DNA of 64,000 bases, taken from contig CM048851.1 in NCBI GenBank assembly GCA_026545225.1, positions 35,057,956 through 35,121,955 on the forward strand. Reading direction: 5' to 3'. Shown here in pieces: positions 38,590 through 51,384 of this stretch (within the stretch, counting starts at the first letter, position 1; every line of letters starts with the position of its first letter). Position numbers and translations under genes: made by a program. The DNA is from Cornus controversa. Its lineage: Eukaryota; Streptophyta; Magnoliopsida; Cornales; Cornaceae. A model generated the notes under the pieces. It ran no database searches, had not been told where the DNA came from, and saw only the letters and a program-made list of their open reading frames with translations.

Positions 38590-39700
38590 TACTCGCCATT
38601 TGCTAAAATTTCTCTTGACAAATTGTGCCCTAATGGGGTTAGCTGACAATGCTCTCGGAATTAACTCATTATACCTTTTTCTTTAAAGATCCTCTGTACG
38701 AGATGTGCCCCAATGGGGTTGATTGACAATATTTTTGGAATTAATTCATCCCGCCTTTTTTTATTTAAAGGCACTCTACACGAGGAGTGCCCTAGTAGGG
38801 TTGATTGACAATATTCTTTGAATTAATTATCCCGCCATCTTCATTAAAGGCGTTCTGAATGAGGTGTGCCCTAGTGGAGTTGTTTGACAATGTTTTCAGA
38901 ATTAATTCATCCCTCCTTTTCATTAAAGGCCCTCTGAACAAGGTGTGCCCTAGTGGGGTTGATTAATAATGTTCTCAAAATTAATTTATCTCACCTTTTT
39001 CATTAAAAGGCCCTCTAAACGAGGTGTGCCCCAGTGGGGTTGATTGATAATGTTCTCGGAATTAATTCATCTCGCATTTTTCATTAAAAGGCCTTATGAA
39101 CAAGGTGTCCCCCAGTAGGGTTGATTGACAATGTTCTCAGAATTAATTCATCCTATATTTTTCATTAAAGGTCCTTTAAATGAGGTGTGCCCTCAGTGAG
39201 GTTGTTTGACAATGTTCTCGGAATTAATTTATTTCGCATTTTCATTAAAGGCCCTCTGAACGAGGTGTGCCCCAGTGGGGTTGATTGACAATATTCTATG
39301 AATTAATTCATCATACCTTTTTCATTAAAGACCCTCTGAACAAGGTGTGCCCTAGTGGGGTTGATTGATAATGTTCTCGGAATTAATTCATCTTGCATTA
39401 TCATTAAAAGCCCTCTGAACGAAGTGTGTCACAATAGAGTTGTTTGACAATGTTCTCAAAATTAATTCATCCTGCATTATCATTAAAAGCCCTCTGAACA
39501 ACGTGTGTCACAATAGAGTTGTTTGACGATGTTCTCGGAATTAATTCATCCCGTCTTTTTTATTAAAGGCCCTTTGAACGAGGTGTGCCCCAATGGAGTT
39601 GATCGATAATGTTTTCTCGAAATTAATTTATCCTGCCTTTTTCATTAAAGGCCATTTGATCGAGGTATGCTCCAATGAGGTCGATTGTTCATTTTTTGTT
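38590..39700. repeat. tandem array, about 80-bp unit, about 14 copies
   Basis: Each unit contains CATTAAAGGCCCTCTGAACG, AGGTGTGCCCCAGTGGGGTT, GATTGACAATGTTCTCGGAA and TTAATTCATC. Unit starts fall at about 38763, 38843, 38921, 39001, 39082, 39162, 39242, 39322, 39401, 39481, 39561 and 39643. Copies differ by roughly 10-20 percent. The array adjoins a gypsy gag/integrase remnant and may be the tandem-repeat UTR typical of some plant gypsy elements. Confidence 0.9.
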
Positions 39701-39869
39701 TTGATTATACCAATCAACTTCAAAGCAAAAAGGGCTTTATTGATGTTCAAGTAGTAATAAAGGCTATTTGAAAGAGCCTTTAAGTTATAGTTCTAAAGCT
39801 CGACATTAAACTAAATTTTAGCTGAAACTAATAAAGTAAATGCAATTATGAAAAATCTTACTGATAATA

Positions 39870-40667
39870 TTTCCTCAGATGTTTGGCATTCCAAGGATGG
39901 GTCAACTGTTTTCCTTACAATGTTTCTAACCAGTATGCCCCCTGTCATTGAGTTCAGATGACTCTGCAAGGGTCCTCCCAGTTAGGAGCTAGTTTCCCGT
40001 TGCCTGGGGGTTTGGTCGCCTGAGTTATTTCACGGAAGACTAGGTTTTCAAGTTGAAAACTCCCCTATTTGACTCGGGTGTTATAGTACCAGAACATGGC
40101 TTGCTGATATGCCCCCACCTGTACTCGGGTCCGTCTTTCTATCATCATCTCTTTTTTTGTTCTACGCATCTAGAACATCCTCAACATTCATATATTTTTG
40201 GGCCTTCATAGTATCTCTAACATACTTTTTGGTGGATGTTTAGAGATTGTATATAAGAACTTTAAAGGCTGCAGGCCTCCCATGAACGCGGTCACTGTTG
40301 CCTTGTCGTCTAAAGCGTCAACCTGCAATATCTCTTTGTTGAACAAGTTGATGTAATCTTCCAGCGATTCTCCCTTGCTTTGTTTTACGTTCAGGAGATA
40401 AGTTGCAGGTTTCTTGTGTCTACAGGATTCAATAAAATTACTCACAAACAATCGGCTCAATTCTTTGAAAGAATGCACTAAAGCAAGTTTCAGGCTATTG
40501 AACCATGCCCAGGCAGAACCTTTTAAAGTAGTGGAAAAAGCTGTACATATGATCTCATCTGGTATTCCTTGGAGGTACATTAGAGTCTTGTAGGTTTCAA
40601 GATGATTTAGTGGGTCCTTGGTCCCGTCAAAGTTTTTAAGGGTTGACATTTTGAATTTGTTGGGCAA
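39870..40667 (-). pseudogene. Ty3/gypsy remnant: gag domain joined to an integrase C-terminus
   Basis: On the minus strand, 40667-40206 encodes a retrotransposon gag domain: FDGTKDPLNHLETYKTLM, SAWAWFNSL, SFKELSRLFVSNF, QSKGESLEDYI and FMGGLQPLKFL. A frameshift follows. The remains of an Ala-Gln-Lys-Tyr-Met region (AQKYMNVEDVLDA) lie near 40150. From about 40100 to 39870, interrupted frames give YYNTRVK, FQLENLVFREI, GKLAPNWEDPCRV and GAYWLETL, the C-terminal region of a gypsy polyprotein. Protease, reverse transcriptase, RNase H and most of integrase are deleted. Confidence 0.8.
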
Positions 40668-41171
40668 ATGACAACTCTTATTTCACTTTCACTTTCACTA
40701 ACCTTTTGAACTGGGCACCATTTATATTTTAATTCTCACATGTTATATGTGGTACGAATTTTCATTTATTTAAGTCTTAAAATTATTATTTATTAATTTA
40801 GTAAAATGTATGATTATTAAATAAAAATTATTATTTTTTGGAGTCCAATGAAGGACTCGATTGACAAAAATCTAAAAATTCCAAAATGCTGACCTTTTGA
40901 TGTTTCTCTTCAGAATTGTGATGTCACAAATTTGAAGATACACTCGTGAAGAGTATGAAAATGGGGTTTGCTTTCTTTTCTTGATTAACCACTAAAGTTG
41001 AAAATACTAATGATGGAATATTTTGGTAAATATTGTTGTTTTAAATGAGCTGAAACAAAAGTTTTATTTATTTATTTTCTTAATTAACAGTTAAGATAGA
41101 ATATTGATAGAGTGAGGCAAAACGGGACGGAAATTATATTAAACGCGAATAGTGATGGAAAGGGCCCCAAA

Positions 41172-41857
41172 TAGGGATGGCAATTTTGTCCGCCCCGTCC
41201 CGCCCCATTTAGGGCGGGTATGGGAGCCATTTTTTTTCTGTAGGGGAGGGTTTGGGAAAAAAAACCAAAACCCGTCGCGGGTTCGAGATTCTCTAATAAC
41301 CCGCCCAGCCTATATATTTTATTATTATAAATATATTTATATGTGTATATATATATATATATATATACAATTTATAATTTTACTTTTGTTGTATTAAGAC
41401 TTATGTTTTCATTTTATCTTTTTGTTGTATTAACACTTCTTTAATTGTTGTATCAAATTTGTTACTAAGTTATTTTGTTGTGAAATATATTTTCTGTAAT
41501 AGACTATTTAATTGTAGAATCTTGTCATTTTACTTCTTAAACAGGGGTTATATTATTTTGAATTTAATAGTATCAAACTTGGTACTATCCACTAGGCTTG
41601 TATTTTTTGAAAAAATTAATTTTTATTGATGTTTGATGTGGTTACAATTTTGTGGGGAGGGGCCCCGTCTTGTCCCCCCCTTTTGAAATTTTAAACGGGG
41701 CGGGGACGGGGTGGGATTTCTCCCAGCGGGGTGGGGATGGGTTTTGAAATTTCATTCCGTTTCAAACCCGCGACGGGTTTGGTAATAGTGTTGAAAGCAG
41801 CGGGGTGGGGACAGGTTTAGACAAACCCGTGCCGTACCTGCCCCGTTGCCATCCCTA
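41172..41857. mobile_element. hAT MITE, family 2 copy A
   Basis: The ends TAGGGATGGCAA and TTGCCATCCCTA are perfect inverted repeats. A perfect 8-bp TSD, GCCCCAAA, is found at 41164-41171 and 41858-41865. The subterminal parts are GC-rich (CCCCGTCCCGCCCC, and GGGGCGGGGACGGGGTGGG), while the centre is AT-rich. No transposase is present. The sister copy is at 59200-59911. Confidence 0.93.
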
Positions 41858-41865
41858 GCCCCAAA

Positions 41866-43476
41866 GCGATGAAAAAGGCTTAAACTGAACCAATTTAAAT
41901 TGTACAAGAACTCTGAAGTTACCTACTCTAGTGCATTCATAGTTTTCTTGAATATCTAGTGGACTAAAGTAATATGCGACCCAAAAGTCTAAGAGGCCAC
42001 TCTGCCTACTCATACAAGTAATAGGGAGAGGACCTGGTGAGTATTCGGTCCCGACTTTATTCGAATGAACGTTAGGTTTGACACTGAATGAAAGATTGAA
42101 TCTGATTCTCATATCAACGGTAACGAATCTAACACTTACAAATAACTCAAAAACTTAAATTATTGAATAATATTGTCTCAGTTACTTTTTTATTCAAATT
42201 TGATCTAAAACAAAACAAAACACTCTAACACTAGACTCATCAAGTGGACCTCACATCATGACTTGTAAATCATGCCGGCTGTGATCAACTAGTGTAATTT
42301 GATGAGGCCATGAAGGCGCCCAGAATGATTGTGATGGGGCAAACACGCGGGATAGCGTGTTTATTTCCTACTTTTGTACTACCATAACGTGGCATCAAAA
42401 TCTGGTAGCCATTACTAGTAGTTATCATCATTTTGATATTGTCCTGTTATTTTATTTTAATACTTATGTGCAACATCGGATCATTACAATATTATATCAA
42501 ATTTGTATTCTTTCACCGAAAATAAAAATAAAAATAATAACTTTGATCAATTCACTTATAAGTTATTAAATGTCAGAAAATAAGTTAATTACCATTTACA
42601 CATCTCTGTAGAGACAATATCCGAAAAACATCGTATGATTCAAATTACACTCTCTGTCATCGTCAATTACGTCCCCCGGGTTTGGTAACGTATTTATATT
42701 GATTTTATGATTTTATCTATAATTATTATATTAAATTTAATTGATAAAAATTAGTAAGAAGGACAAAAATAACCATTTTTATATTTTTCTACTACTGATA
42801 GCAGAATCTATTTGTCTACTCACCTTGCACTAATAAAAAAGAAAATCGATACATTAATTCAAAATTTAAGAATGTAATCGAAAATAATGAAATCTGAATA
42901 TTGTCTAAACTAAGAGATCTAAATGGTAATTCCAAGAAAATAATATCAAAGGATCAGTGTTACCTTCATTCATTTTTCTCAAAATAAACTAAACTCTACA
43001 ACAATTTTTTTATTTTTATTAATCTCCTCTTTAAATTCATAAAAATTGCATTACAAAATAATACAAATTATTACTCCTACTTAATGGTTCATGAGGTAGA
43101 CAAGCGACGTGGCCATTCGACCTCCTGCTTTATTATTTTTGTCGGGTGTTTTGAGTTGCGGTTAATGTATTGTAGGGAAATAAAATATCGCAATACGTTT
43201 GATAACGGGTTATTTAATATTCTATATTTAATATTACATTACCAAACATATTTTTATACTCTAATGAACACACTTCAAAAAAAAAACAAAAAAAACATTG
43301 TTTTATTTTTTCAATAAAAACAAAAATGCAAATCAACAAGGATAGTCAACGGAAGCCTTAGGAAGGAGACATCGTATTGAACTAAACGTTTGATAGCTCA
43401 CTCTAATTTCAGTTTTTGAAAAACAACATTGAAGTTTTCTTCAGTAAACAGTAAACACATGCACACGGCACACACA

Positions 43477-43507
<31 letters not shown>

Positions 43508-46500
43508 TAGTATATGTTTGTGCTTACAGTATTATCGCCTACTCATTATAATGACCGTTAGATAAAATAATTATAAGTCGTTGATAACTTGACATATTTA
43601 TCAAACTTAAATGTATTATAAATATTTGTGAAAAAATATTGGTGATACCAAATTTTTGACATTTGCTAAATTATTAGGACCACTGTTTTTCTTGTTACTA
43701 TCATCTACTAAATTCAACAACAATAGTAATAGTACCATTGAAGTAGTAGTGGGTATGGTATAATTAGTCCCTACCACCATCAGACTTTGTGTCAGTGCCA
43801 CCAGTCACCACCATATATCATATATGATATATGTATAGCACTACTCTCGAGTAAAATGCAAAACTGCTATAGGAGTATGTCCTTTCATTGTACCAACTTC
43901 CAACTCACTATGACTTGTTCCATCAAATGCAATTCAAGATATTTTCAAAATCATTTTCCTTTTTCAAATCCAATTACTAGTTAGGTTCGAATTTCTCATT
44001 GAAATGATATTTACAATACGAGGGTTTCAATAACTCCTCAGTTGTGCGAAAAAAGAAAATAATAATAAATAAATAGAGCACGCACATACATATATCTATA
44101 TAATATAATATAAAATTTTGGTATAATAAGGACAAAAAATTTAATCTTTATTTTTATAATTTAAATTATTTTTTTTGTTATTTATAGTCTAAAATTATTT
44201 TATTTAACGATATGATTACAAATACGTGATATTGCCGTAAATGTATATGTGTGTGTATATATATATATATAATATAATTATTTGGAGTAATGAGCAGTAA
44301 GAATTTAGTATTGGGATGTTTTTGAATTGATGTGAGGGAGGTGAAGTTATAGTGACGTTTCACACTAATTTATTCTCCAAAAGTGACAAATAAATGGAAG
44401 TGAAAGAGGATTACACGACAAATCTTCTCATCACATGGGAATGTTGGGATATATTTCTTTTAGGAAATTGTTGCCAAATTCACGAAAAGCATTATTAGTT
44501 GGAAATGATACTATCCTTTACAAAAATAATTTATATATAATTTTAAAACTTTGAATATATGATTCATTTACCCTTATCCCATTTGTTCCATAAATTGAGA
44601 TTGTGCTTATCAGTTTATTATCTTAATGAATTTTTAAGTGATTCTAAACTCTTAAATCTTAATGATAGAATTGAAGTCAAACTGTATATTATGAAAATTT
44701 AAAAAAAAAACTTGATGACAAGTGACAGACCCAAAAAATTGTGGGTAACAAAAAAAATTATATAATGGGTTTCTTTTCTATAATTTCAGTGGTGACATTT
44801 TAATTTTTTTTAAAAAACTTTATATGTATATCTTACAAGAAAAAAAAATGGGAGTAAGTATCACTACTATGCCTTTAACAGGTCTGTGCCTGTTGAAGAC
44901 TAGTAATTTGCGCAGAGTTTTTTCAATTTACAATATTTATTTGGTGTGACAAGGTTAGATAGGTCCAAATGAATTTTTAATGTGACAAGGCTCGATAGGT
45001 CCAAATAAATTTTCATGTTGTGACTGCTCGTTTTAGTTTAATGCATTTAAAGAAAAATAGAAGGAAATAGATTAAAATAATTAGAGAAGTTAGAAACCTA
45101 ATTGTTTATCTCGTGTAAATTTGAACCTTGTGTGTTATATACGTGCGGTAGAATCTATCCCGCATGCTATGCATGCACGATCTATATTCACTATTTACAC
45201 CAGGTATGTTGTACATCTTCTCCAAAAGAGGTAAATGAAAAGGCGATAAATGGGTTATACGTGGATATAAGGGAAAGAAAGTACATGGGCCTGGAATTGG
45301 ATTAAGCATGTAGGCCTTTACGTCGGCCCGGTCAGAATCTGAAAAGTAACTGTGTGGATATGGACCTAGGCCTTATCCAACTCGAGTAGGCCCATTTAAC
45401 AGTCCCAAAAGGCCTGGTTCACTGGTTAAGGTTTACACTTTACAGTTACACCAGCTCAAATTTTATGCATATTAGTGTTGTGTGTGATGCAGAAAGGTAA
45501 AAATTCTGAAAGAGACCATTTTCGATCTTAATATATTCGCATAAATATAATTGGAGCAGGCTTTGATTGATATTTATTTTAATGAATCTGATTTATTTAG
45601 TGTTTTACATACATATATGTAACATTTAATGACTGACATTTATTTTCGATTTATTTATGAGATGAATTAATTTGTCCTTTGACTATATAATATGATTTAT
45701 ATGCATAGAGAGAGTTTCATGCATTAGAGATATAAATTATTAAGTTAGATTATCATAAATTAGTTCCCATTCAGTTATAGAACTCTTGTCTTTGTTAGTG
45801 ATTGCATTGATTTACTTTGGTACACCCAAGTGTCTAAAATCTAGGTATTTTTAGTAATAATTAATTATTGGAACATGTATTTTCAATATGGTATTTATGC
45901 AGCTTATTTATTTTGACTTGATTTGTTTGGTGACAGAAAACTAGATCTAGTGGTTTTGATAAAATGGTTTTAATTTATTTATTTATTAAATATATTATTT
46001 TTTCATAATAAATTTTATATGATTAAACGGAATAAATCAATAAGTCAAAATAAGGGTAAATTAATAATTGGATTAATGTATTTACTATTTACATTATTTG
46101 TATCTGTATGTAATAATTAAGAGTCTATATATATATATATATATAATATACATGTCTATATATTCTTTTCATCCTTTTAAAATTTAAAAATTTATAACTT
46201 TTTCACCTTAAATAAAAAAATAGTGATATTCGTACTCAAATTAAAGCTCTCAAAATTTTCTTTCTAATGAAATTTGTTTTATCAAAAAATTTCATGGTTA
46301 ACTACCTTAAAATGGGAGGAAATTGTTAAAAATAAAAAACTTTTAAAATGCTGCGTGATTACCTTGTTAAAATAGAGTTGTAAGTCTATTTTGGAAGGTT
46401 TGCTAGCATGAATATAGAAGAAATATTTCAAAAAATGAAGGATATTTTGCCTTCTTGAGAGAATTGTACATCCGTTTCTTTTAAATGTAATAATTGAAAC

Positions 46501-46943
46501 TGATCTAGAATAAAAAAAGAAACACACGTTCTAATTTTGGTCAATGAAACTGCAACGGCTAAGCAACAGTCCGGAAAAAGAAAGAAATCATTTTGTAAAA
46601 GGGAGATAAATGATAATAAATGAACTTCTCTTTTAACCAAAAGCATTTTTTATTCTTCTTGTTTTTTATTTTTTTAACATAAATAAGTAACCTGTTAGTT
46701 ATTTTATGTTAAAAAATAATAATAAATAAATAAATAAATAACATCCTCTTAACATTGATTTCCTTATTTACTAGTTAGGAACACTTTTTATTATAAATGA
46801 CTGTAAAAAGTGAAGTAGCAGTACATTTGATAAAATAGAAAATGCAAAAACAGACTCCCTTGATAAAATAGTTTTATAACATAACATAACAATTTTAAGG
46901 ACCTGGCTCTTTTCCATTGTTCTTCTCTTCTCTCTGGGTTTAA
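41866..46943. other. long intergenic region, no gene recognised
   Basis: About 5 kb of AT-rich DNA between the hAT MITE and the methyltransferase 3' end. Small features only: TA-rich microsatellites near 43480-43505 and 44256-44270; a TATATCATATATGATATATG palindrome near 43813-43832; a two-copy repeat of GTGACAAGGTTAGATAGGTCC type at 44944-45015; and the candidate poly(A) signal complement TTTATT at 46787-46792. Short open frames on both strands lack motifs and are probably chance. Confidence 0.4.
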
Positions 46944-48269
46944 TTAAATCTTAGTGATGGAAACAACCAAATTAATATACTTGGTCCTGCTTTTGGACAA
47001 GTGATCATCCACAATGTCACTGTATCTCCGAAACAAATCATCCATGATGTCACTTCCAAAATGACATTCGATCATGGACTCAACCACGGCTCTGATTGTC
47101 TTGGCCACCCTCTCACCACTTGTGTGTTGCTGGTCTTGGGCACCACCACCATCCCAATCAATTTCAAACCACTCCAGCCGATCTATGATGAATGACCCTT
47201 CTCGTTGGACCTCAGATTTCAGTTCTTCTATGCTTGGTGCATAGTAGGGGGCGTTGAAGGAATCAACCTTCTCCTCTTCAACAAGACCCTACAATTACAT
47301 TTCTCAGCAATTATTTGGTGTGTGACATCGTGTTATCACTACACGAGCATATGGAGCTGCTTGTCTAAGCTAACCTTAATGATAAGTTACACTTGGAGTA
47401 AATATATCTTTGTGATTAAGGCAAAAATCTATTGTCACTTATATATATATATATATAGAAAAAAAGTAAGCGATTAGGGTTGGTGAGATATTGTACTAGT
47501 GAAACCATGGTCATTAGAGCTTGGGCTAAGAGCTCCCAGTGGTAGCAACTCTCTACAGTTGAGGGGTCTGCTGATGTTCTGCCCATGAATGACAAGACCA
47601 TTCGTCCTCCCGGAACCATTTCTTCCGAACGTGACTTGAGAAAGAGTGAGAAATCCTTTTGGAATTGTGAAAAATATGCCTCCAATACGCTGGCTGGGCT
47701 TGTCTTAGATATATAGATCTTTCCCTTGTTCAGAGGCATGCTGACCTCCTTGTCCAGAGCTGGTGGAACCTGTTCATAGTACTCAATTCTTTGTCAGGAT
47801 TGCATGTAAGCTACAAAAATTGACAAGTTTTTATCTTCACATACTTGCATTTGGTTGGGTGATATACATATACACTCCCATTTCTGCTGTGCTCTCTATT
47901 CCCTTTTTTTCAAATTCGGAGAAAATATCATTTCTTTGCAAAAGAATCTCTGAATCTAAATGATATCGTTTTGGTGGACAATATCGACAATACGTGCTCC
48001 ATATTATAACTCGGTTGTTTTGAGTGCAAGACCTACCACTATACCTATATCTGTAATTTTTTCAATGCACCGAAAGAAAACAGTCAAGACGGATTGACAT
48101 TGAATTCCGTGTCTCTAAATTAAACGTGGTGCACATGTCCCCTCAACCTTAATTATTGATCAATAGAAAACAACCAAAATTTTAACCGTCCAAATAAAAG
48201 TTATGAATAACTTCTCACATTGTGGTGGAAAATGGGAGGTATGCTAGCCTAAGTGGTCCATAATTTACC

Positions 48270-48305
<36 letters not shown>

Positions 48306-49556
48306 ATCAGAGGGCCTAAGTCAAATAAAATTGATACTTGGGGCAAGTATTCAACTTCACATGGGACCATTAATTGAGACCCCACCCCCCCGATCAGAGG
48401 GCCTAAGTCAATAAAATTGATACTTGGGGCCAAGTATTCAACTTCATATGGGACCATTACTACTTGTCTGGCTAGATATTATCATCTCATCTACCATCTT
48501 TGCTCTTAATTTATCTTTTAAAACAATTGACTTGCCAACTAAATTTGTCCTCCTAAGATTAAAATAGAGACAAATGAGTGTTTGCTATTTGTCAAGAGGT
48601 CCCAATCCTCTAGGGGTCCGTTTTAGAAAAAAAAATCCAATGCAATGGGGCGGAAGAGTTCATGTATTTAATAGTAGATTCTGATTATTTTAAAACATCT
48701 GACACCACAATCGTTAAGAACAATTAATATTTAAAGTTCAAGGATAACATAAAACTTATCATTAACGTCATCTAATGAATGTCATTTTTTAAAAAATAGA
48801 GTGTAATTTGGCAAAAGAAAACCTTTTAAAAAAAGATAAAATATATTCACACCTTCTGAGGTTTGTTTTAAAGACACTGCATAATTTGCTTAAACTTAAA
48901 CTTACACCCCTTGTCAGTATTGTGCCACCAACTAACATGTGAAATTACAAAGCTACCCATCCATATAATAACTATATTATATTTAAAAAATTAAATAAAA
49001 TTAAAAGATCAAATTGACCTTTAAATAAGGATAATAATGACAATGTACCATGTTCATATTTCTCCTATTCTCAAACTATTTATTGTATTAATTTAAGAAG
49101 TTGTAAATGAAACATATTTTTATTAATAAGGATCAATGTCAGAATTGTATATTGGACTGAACGCGTATTAGAAATTTAATTTCCTGGATATTGAATTAGT
49201 ACGCTCAATAGTTGTTACTTGAAATCGAATAGTGTAAAATTTTTAGAAAGACTTCAGCCCTGTTTGGATTGACTTTTGAAAAGCGGCTTTTGGTTTTCAA
49301 GCTCAAAAGTCGTTTTGAAGAGTGTTTGGATTGGTAAGGCGGAAGAGATTCGGAGTCCAAAAAGAGCATTTAAAGGAATCTGGTGGATTCCAGCTTCCTG
49401 ATTTAGCTTCTGCTTAAAAGCTGAAGCAAAAGCTCTGCCAAACAGGCCTTAGGCTTCGCCTTTGGTGCATAAAGACTTAAATTTTTTATCCATCTTTAAC
49501 TTCCATCCAACTATGTGCATAGATTTATTTTTTTTTATTTTGGTTGAAGGTGTTGC

Positions 49557-49599
<43 letters not shown>

Positions 49600-51018
49600 C
49601 TAGGCATATCCCTTAAAATTTTTGTTCTTTACATTCTTCAACTATAGATGCTCTAGTGCAAATTTTTTAGGTGTGCTCTTTTTAAAATAGTTTGTCTCCT
49701 TGGTAGGTTTTTTTTTATTTTTTTTATTATTGTTTATTATTCTATATTATTGTGAATGCCATATTATGAATTTTTTCTTTTAGATCCTATTTAAAGTTGC
49801 ATTTTTCGTTAAAAAAAAGTTCGTTCTAAATAAAATGCTAGAAATTAAAATACTAGAAATTATTTAGATGCTAGAAATTAAAGAAAGAAAATATATCTTA
49901 ATGAAAGCATTTTTTTGAATTCTTATCTTCAATTCTTTTTGGGTCTCAGTGACTACATAATTTTAATGAATGTTAAAATTGAAGCAAATGTAGTTTTGTA
50001 AAAGTGAAAATGTAAAATTGGGGGCAATATGGTCTTTTTAGTTAGTGGAGGGGTAAAAAAGACATTTTGCACGATGTCAATGTATTTTTTAACGGATGAA
50101 TGGTGGTTGGGGGTTGTGTGCATTCACACCTCAAACCTCAAGGAGTGTGAATGTAGGTTTAAGCAAATTATGTATAAGAGTGTCTTTAGGGCAAATCTCA
50201 GAAGGTGTGAGTGCATTTTACCTTTTAAAAAAATAATTGGGTTGGACGAAGGATTAAGCTTTCCACGAAAAATGAGCCAATTGGCAGAAAAATAGAATAA
50301 AGACATATATGGTAGAATATGTATTTGTGCATTAATAAAACGAACACTTTGAATGGAATATATATCAAGTTTCATTCAAGTGTCAAAATGACTCCAACCC
50401 CTCTAAAGACCTAAATAGTGGCACTTCTCTCCTTTCATTATGTGATAAATGGTAAATTCCAAAATGACAAAAACACCCCTATGATCTGGCAATGAATTGT
50501 ACACTCTTTTTCTTTCCAAGTGTAACAGATGTGGAATGAAAAACTAACCTGAGAAAGCCAATGGAGACTAGAAGAAGAGTGCACAAAATGCAGACTCTTT
50601 CTCGGAAACAGCCTCCCGTAGAAAGAACCGGGCACACCGGATATAAAACAGTGCTCGAATCCTCCACCTTTCACTTCATCGAGTTTGTTGTAGAATGCTG
50701 GCAGTGACTCAAATATGTCATTGAAGTCATTGCCCGGAAGATCATTCAAGGACACCCTTAACTCTGACAAAGGACGGCCCATATTGCGGCACGTGGCCGA
50801 TACGATACCCATTATCTCGGAGATCACTATCAAAGTGTTGGGTCCTGATGAGCAGCCCAGATCAGCAATGCCCATGCTCTCCGGAAAATTGTTGCACAAA
50901 ATTTCTAGTACAGCTTCCTTGATTATTGAGTTACCCACTGATATAACCTTCCTCTGCAAAAGCTAATATGAGAATCAGAAAATGGAACATGCAATGAGAT
51001 CATACAAAAAAGTGTGTA

Positions 51019-51062
<44 letters not shown>

Positions 51063-51160
51063 GATAATGAGAGGATAGGTCCGACCTGAACTGTTGAGTT
51101 TTTTGCATAGCTAGTTTCTCCCTCCCCTTTGTTCATGTGAAGTACTTGCATGGTTTTCAT
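46944..51160 (-). CDS. SABATH family S-adenosylmethionine-dependent carboxyl methyltransferase
   Basis: Four minus-strand exons, 51160-51086, 50953-50549, 47769-47497 and 47288-46944, with GT-AG introns encode 365 aa, the family's usual size. The N-terminus [19 protein letters not shown] ends with the substrate-tethering Gln25. SAM-binding motif [12 protein letters not shown] is at 54-65. [15 protein letters not shown] and [10 protein letters not shown] at 151-160 form the substrate pocket entry, with His156-Trp157. Exon 3 carries [17 protein letters not shown] and [10 protein letters not shown]. Exon 4 carries [16 protein letters not shown] and ends [20 protein letters not shown] enzymes methylate carboxyl groups of salicylate, benzoate, jasmonate, IAA or iridoid acids (or N atoms of xanthines) in the cytosol. 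His in the LHW motif, instead of Met as in salicylate methyltransferase, argues against a strict SAMT. The substrate is unresolved. Intron 2 is 2.8 kb because of a MULE. CT repeats (51159-51176) lie just upstream of the start. Confidence 0.93.
48272..48461. repeat. poly-C tract and two-copy repeat in methyltransferase intron 2
   Basis: An uninterrupted run of 34 C lies at 48272-48305. It is followed by two copies of a unit of roughly 80 bp (ATCAGAGGGCCTAAGTCAAT, then GATACTTGGGGC, then AAGTATTCAACTTCA). The second copy is preceded by a shorter C tract (CCCCACCCCCC at about 48381-48391), so the C tract is part of the duplicated unit and expanded in one copy. Confidence 0.85.
48835..50222. mobile_element. 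MULE-type element in methyltransferase intron 2, 11-bp flanking repeat
   Basis: The left TIR begins GATAAAATATATTCACACC and the right TIR ends GGTGTGAGTGCATTTTACC. The match extends about 100 bp (CTTCTGAGGTTTG, AAAGACACT, ATAATTTGCTTAAAC in both). The sequence TTTTAAAAAAA flanks both sides (48824-48834 and 50223-50233), consistent with a 9-11 bp MULE TSD, though low in complexity. There is no transposase. A small MITE is nested at 49258. Confidence 0.8.
49258..49448. mobile_element. small MITE nested in the intronic MULE
   Basis: The ends CCCTGTTTGGATT and TGCCAAACAGG are inverted repeats of the type common in plant hAT MITEs. The interior has repeated AAAAGC and GCTTTT motifs that are mutually inverted. 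The TSD is unclear. It is followed after about 110 bp by a (TA) microsatellite at 49564-49596. Confidence 0.65.
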
Positions 51161-51352
51161 CTCTCTCTCTCTCTCTGTGACACTCAAAATAAGAACTTTA
51201 ATTGAAGAACAAAGAGATTGTGCTGCATATAAATAGACCCTGTAATTAGCTCGTGAGGTTGCAAAAAAATACACGTGTGGTTGGATAAAATCAGGAAAAT
51301 AAAAGGGCTTATAAACATGTGGTGTGCAAATATTCTGTAATAGAACAACATC

Positions 51353-51384
<32 letters not shown>

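Noticed and set aside
38590-39700. CRISPR-like regular spacing of repeats
   Set aside because: The units are contiguous, about 80 bp, with no unique spacers, and the DNA is plant nuclear. It is a minisatellite.
47001-47195. Plus-strand open frame near the methyltransferase 3' end
   Set aside because: It is antisense to exon 4, which encodes conserved SABATH sequence.
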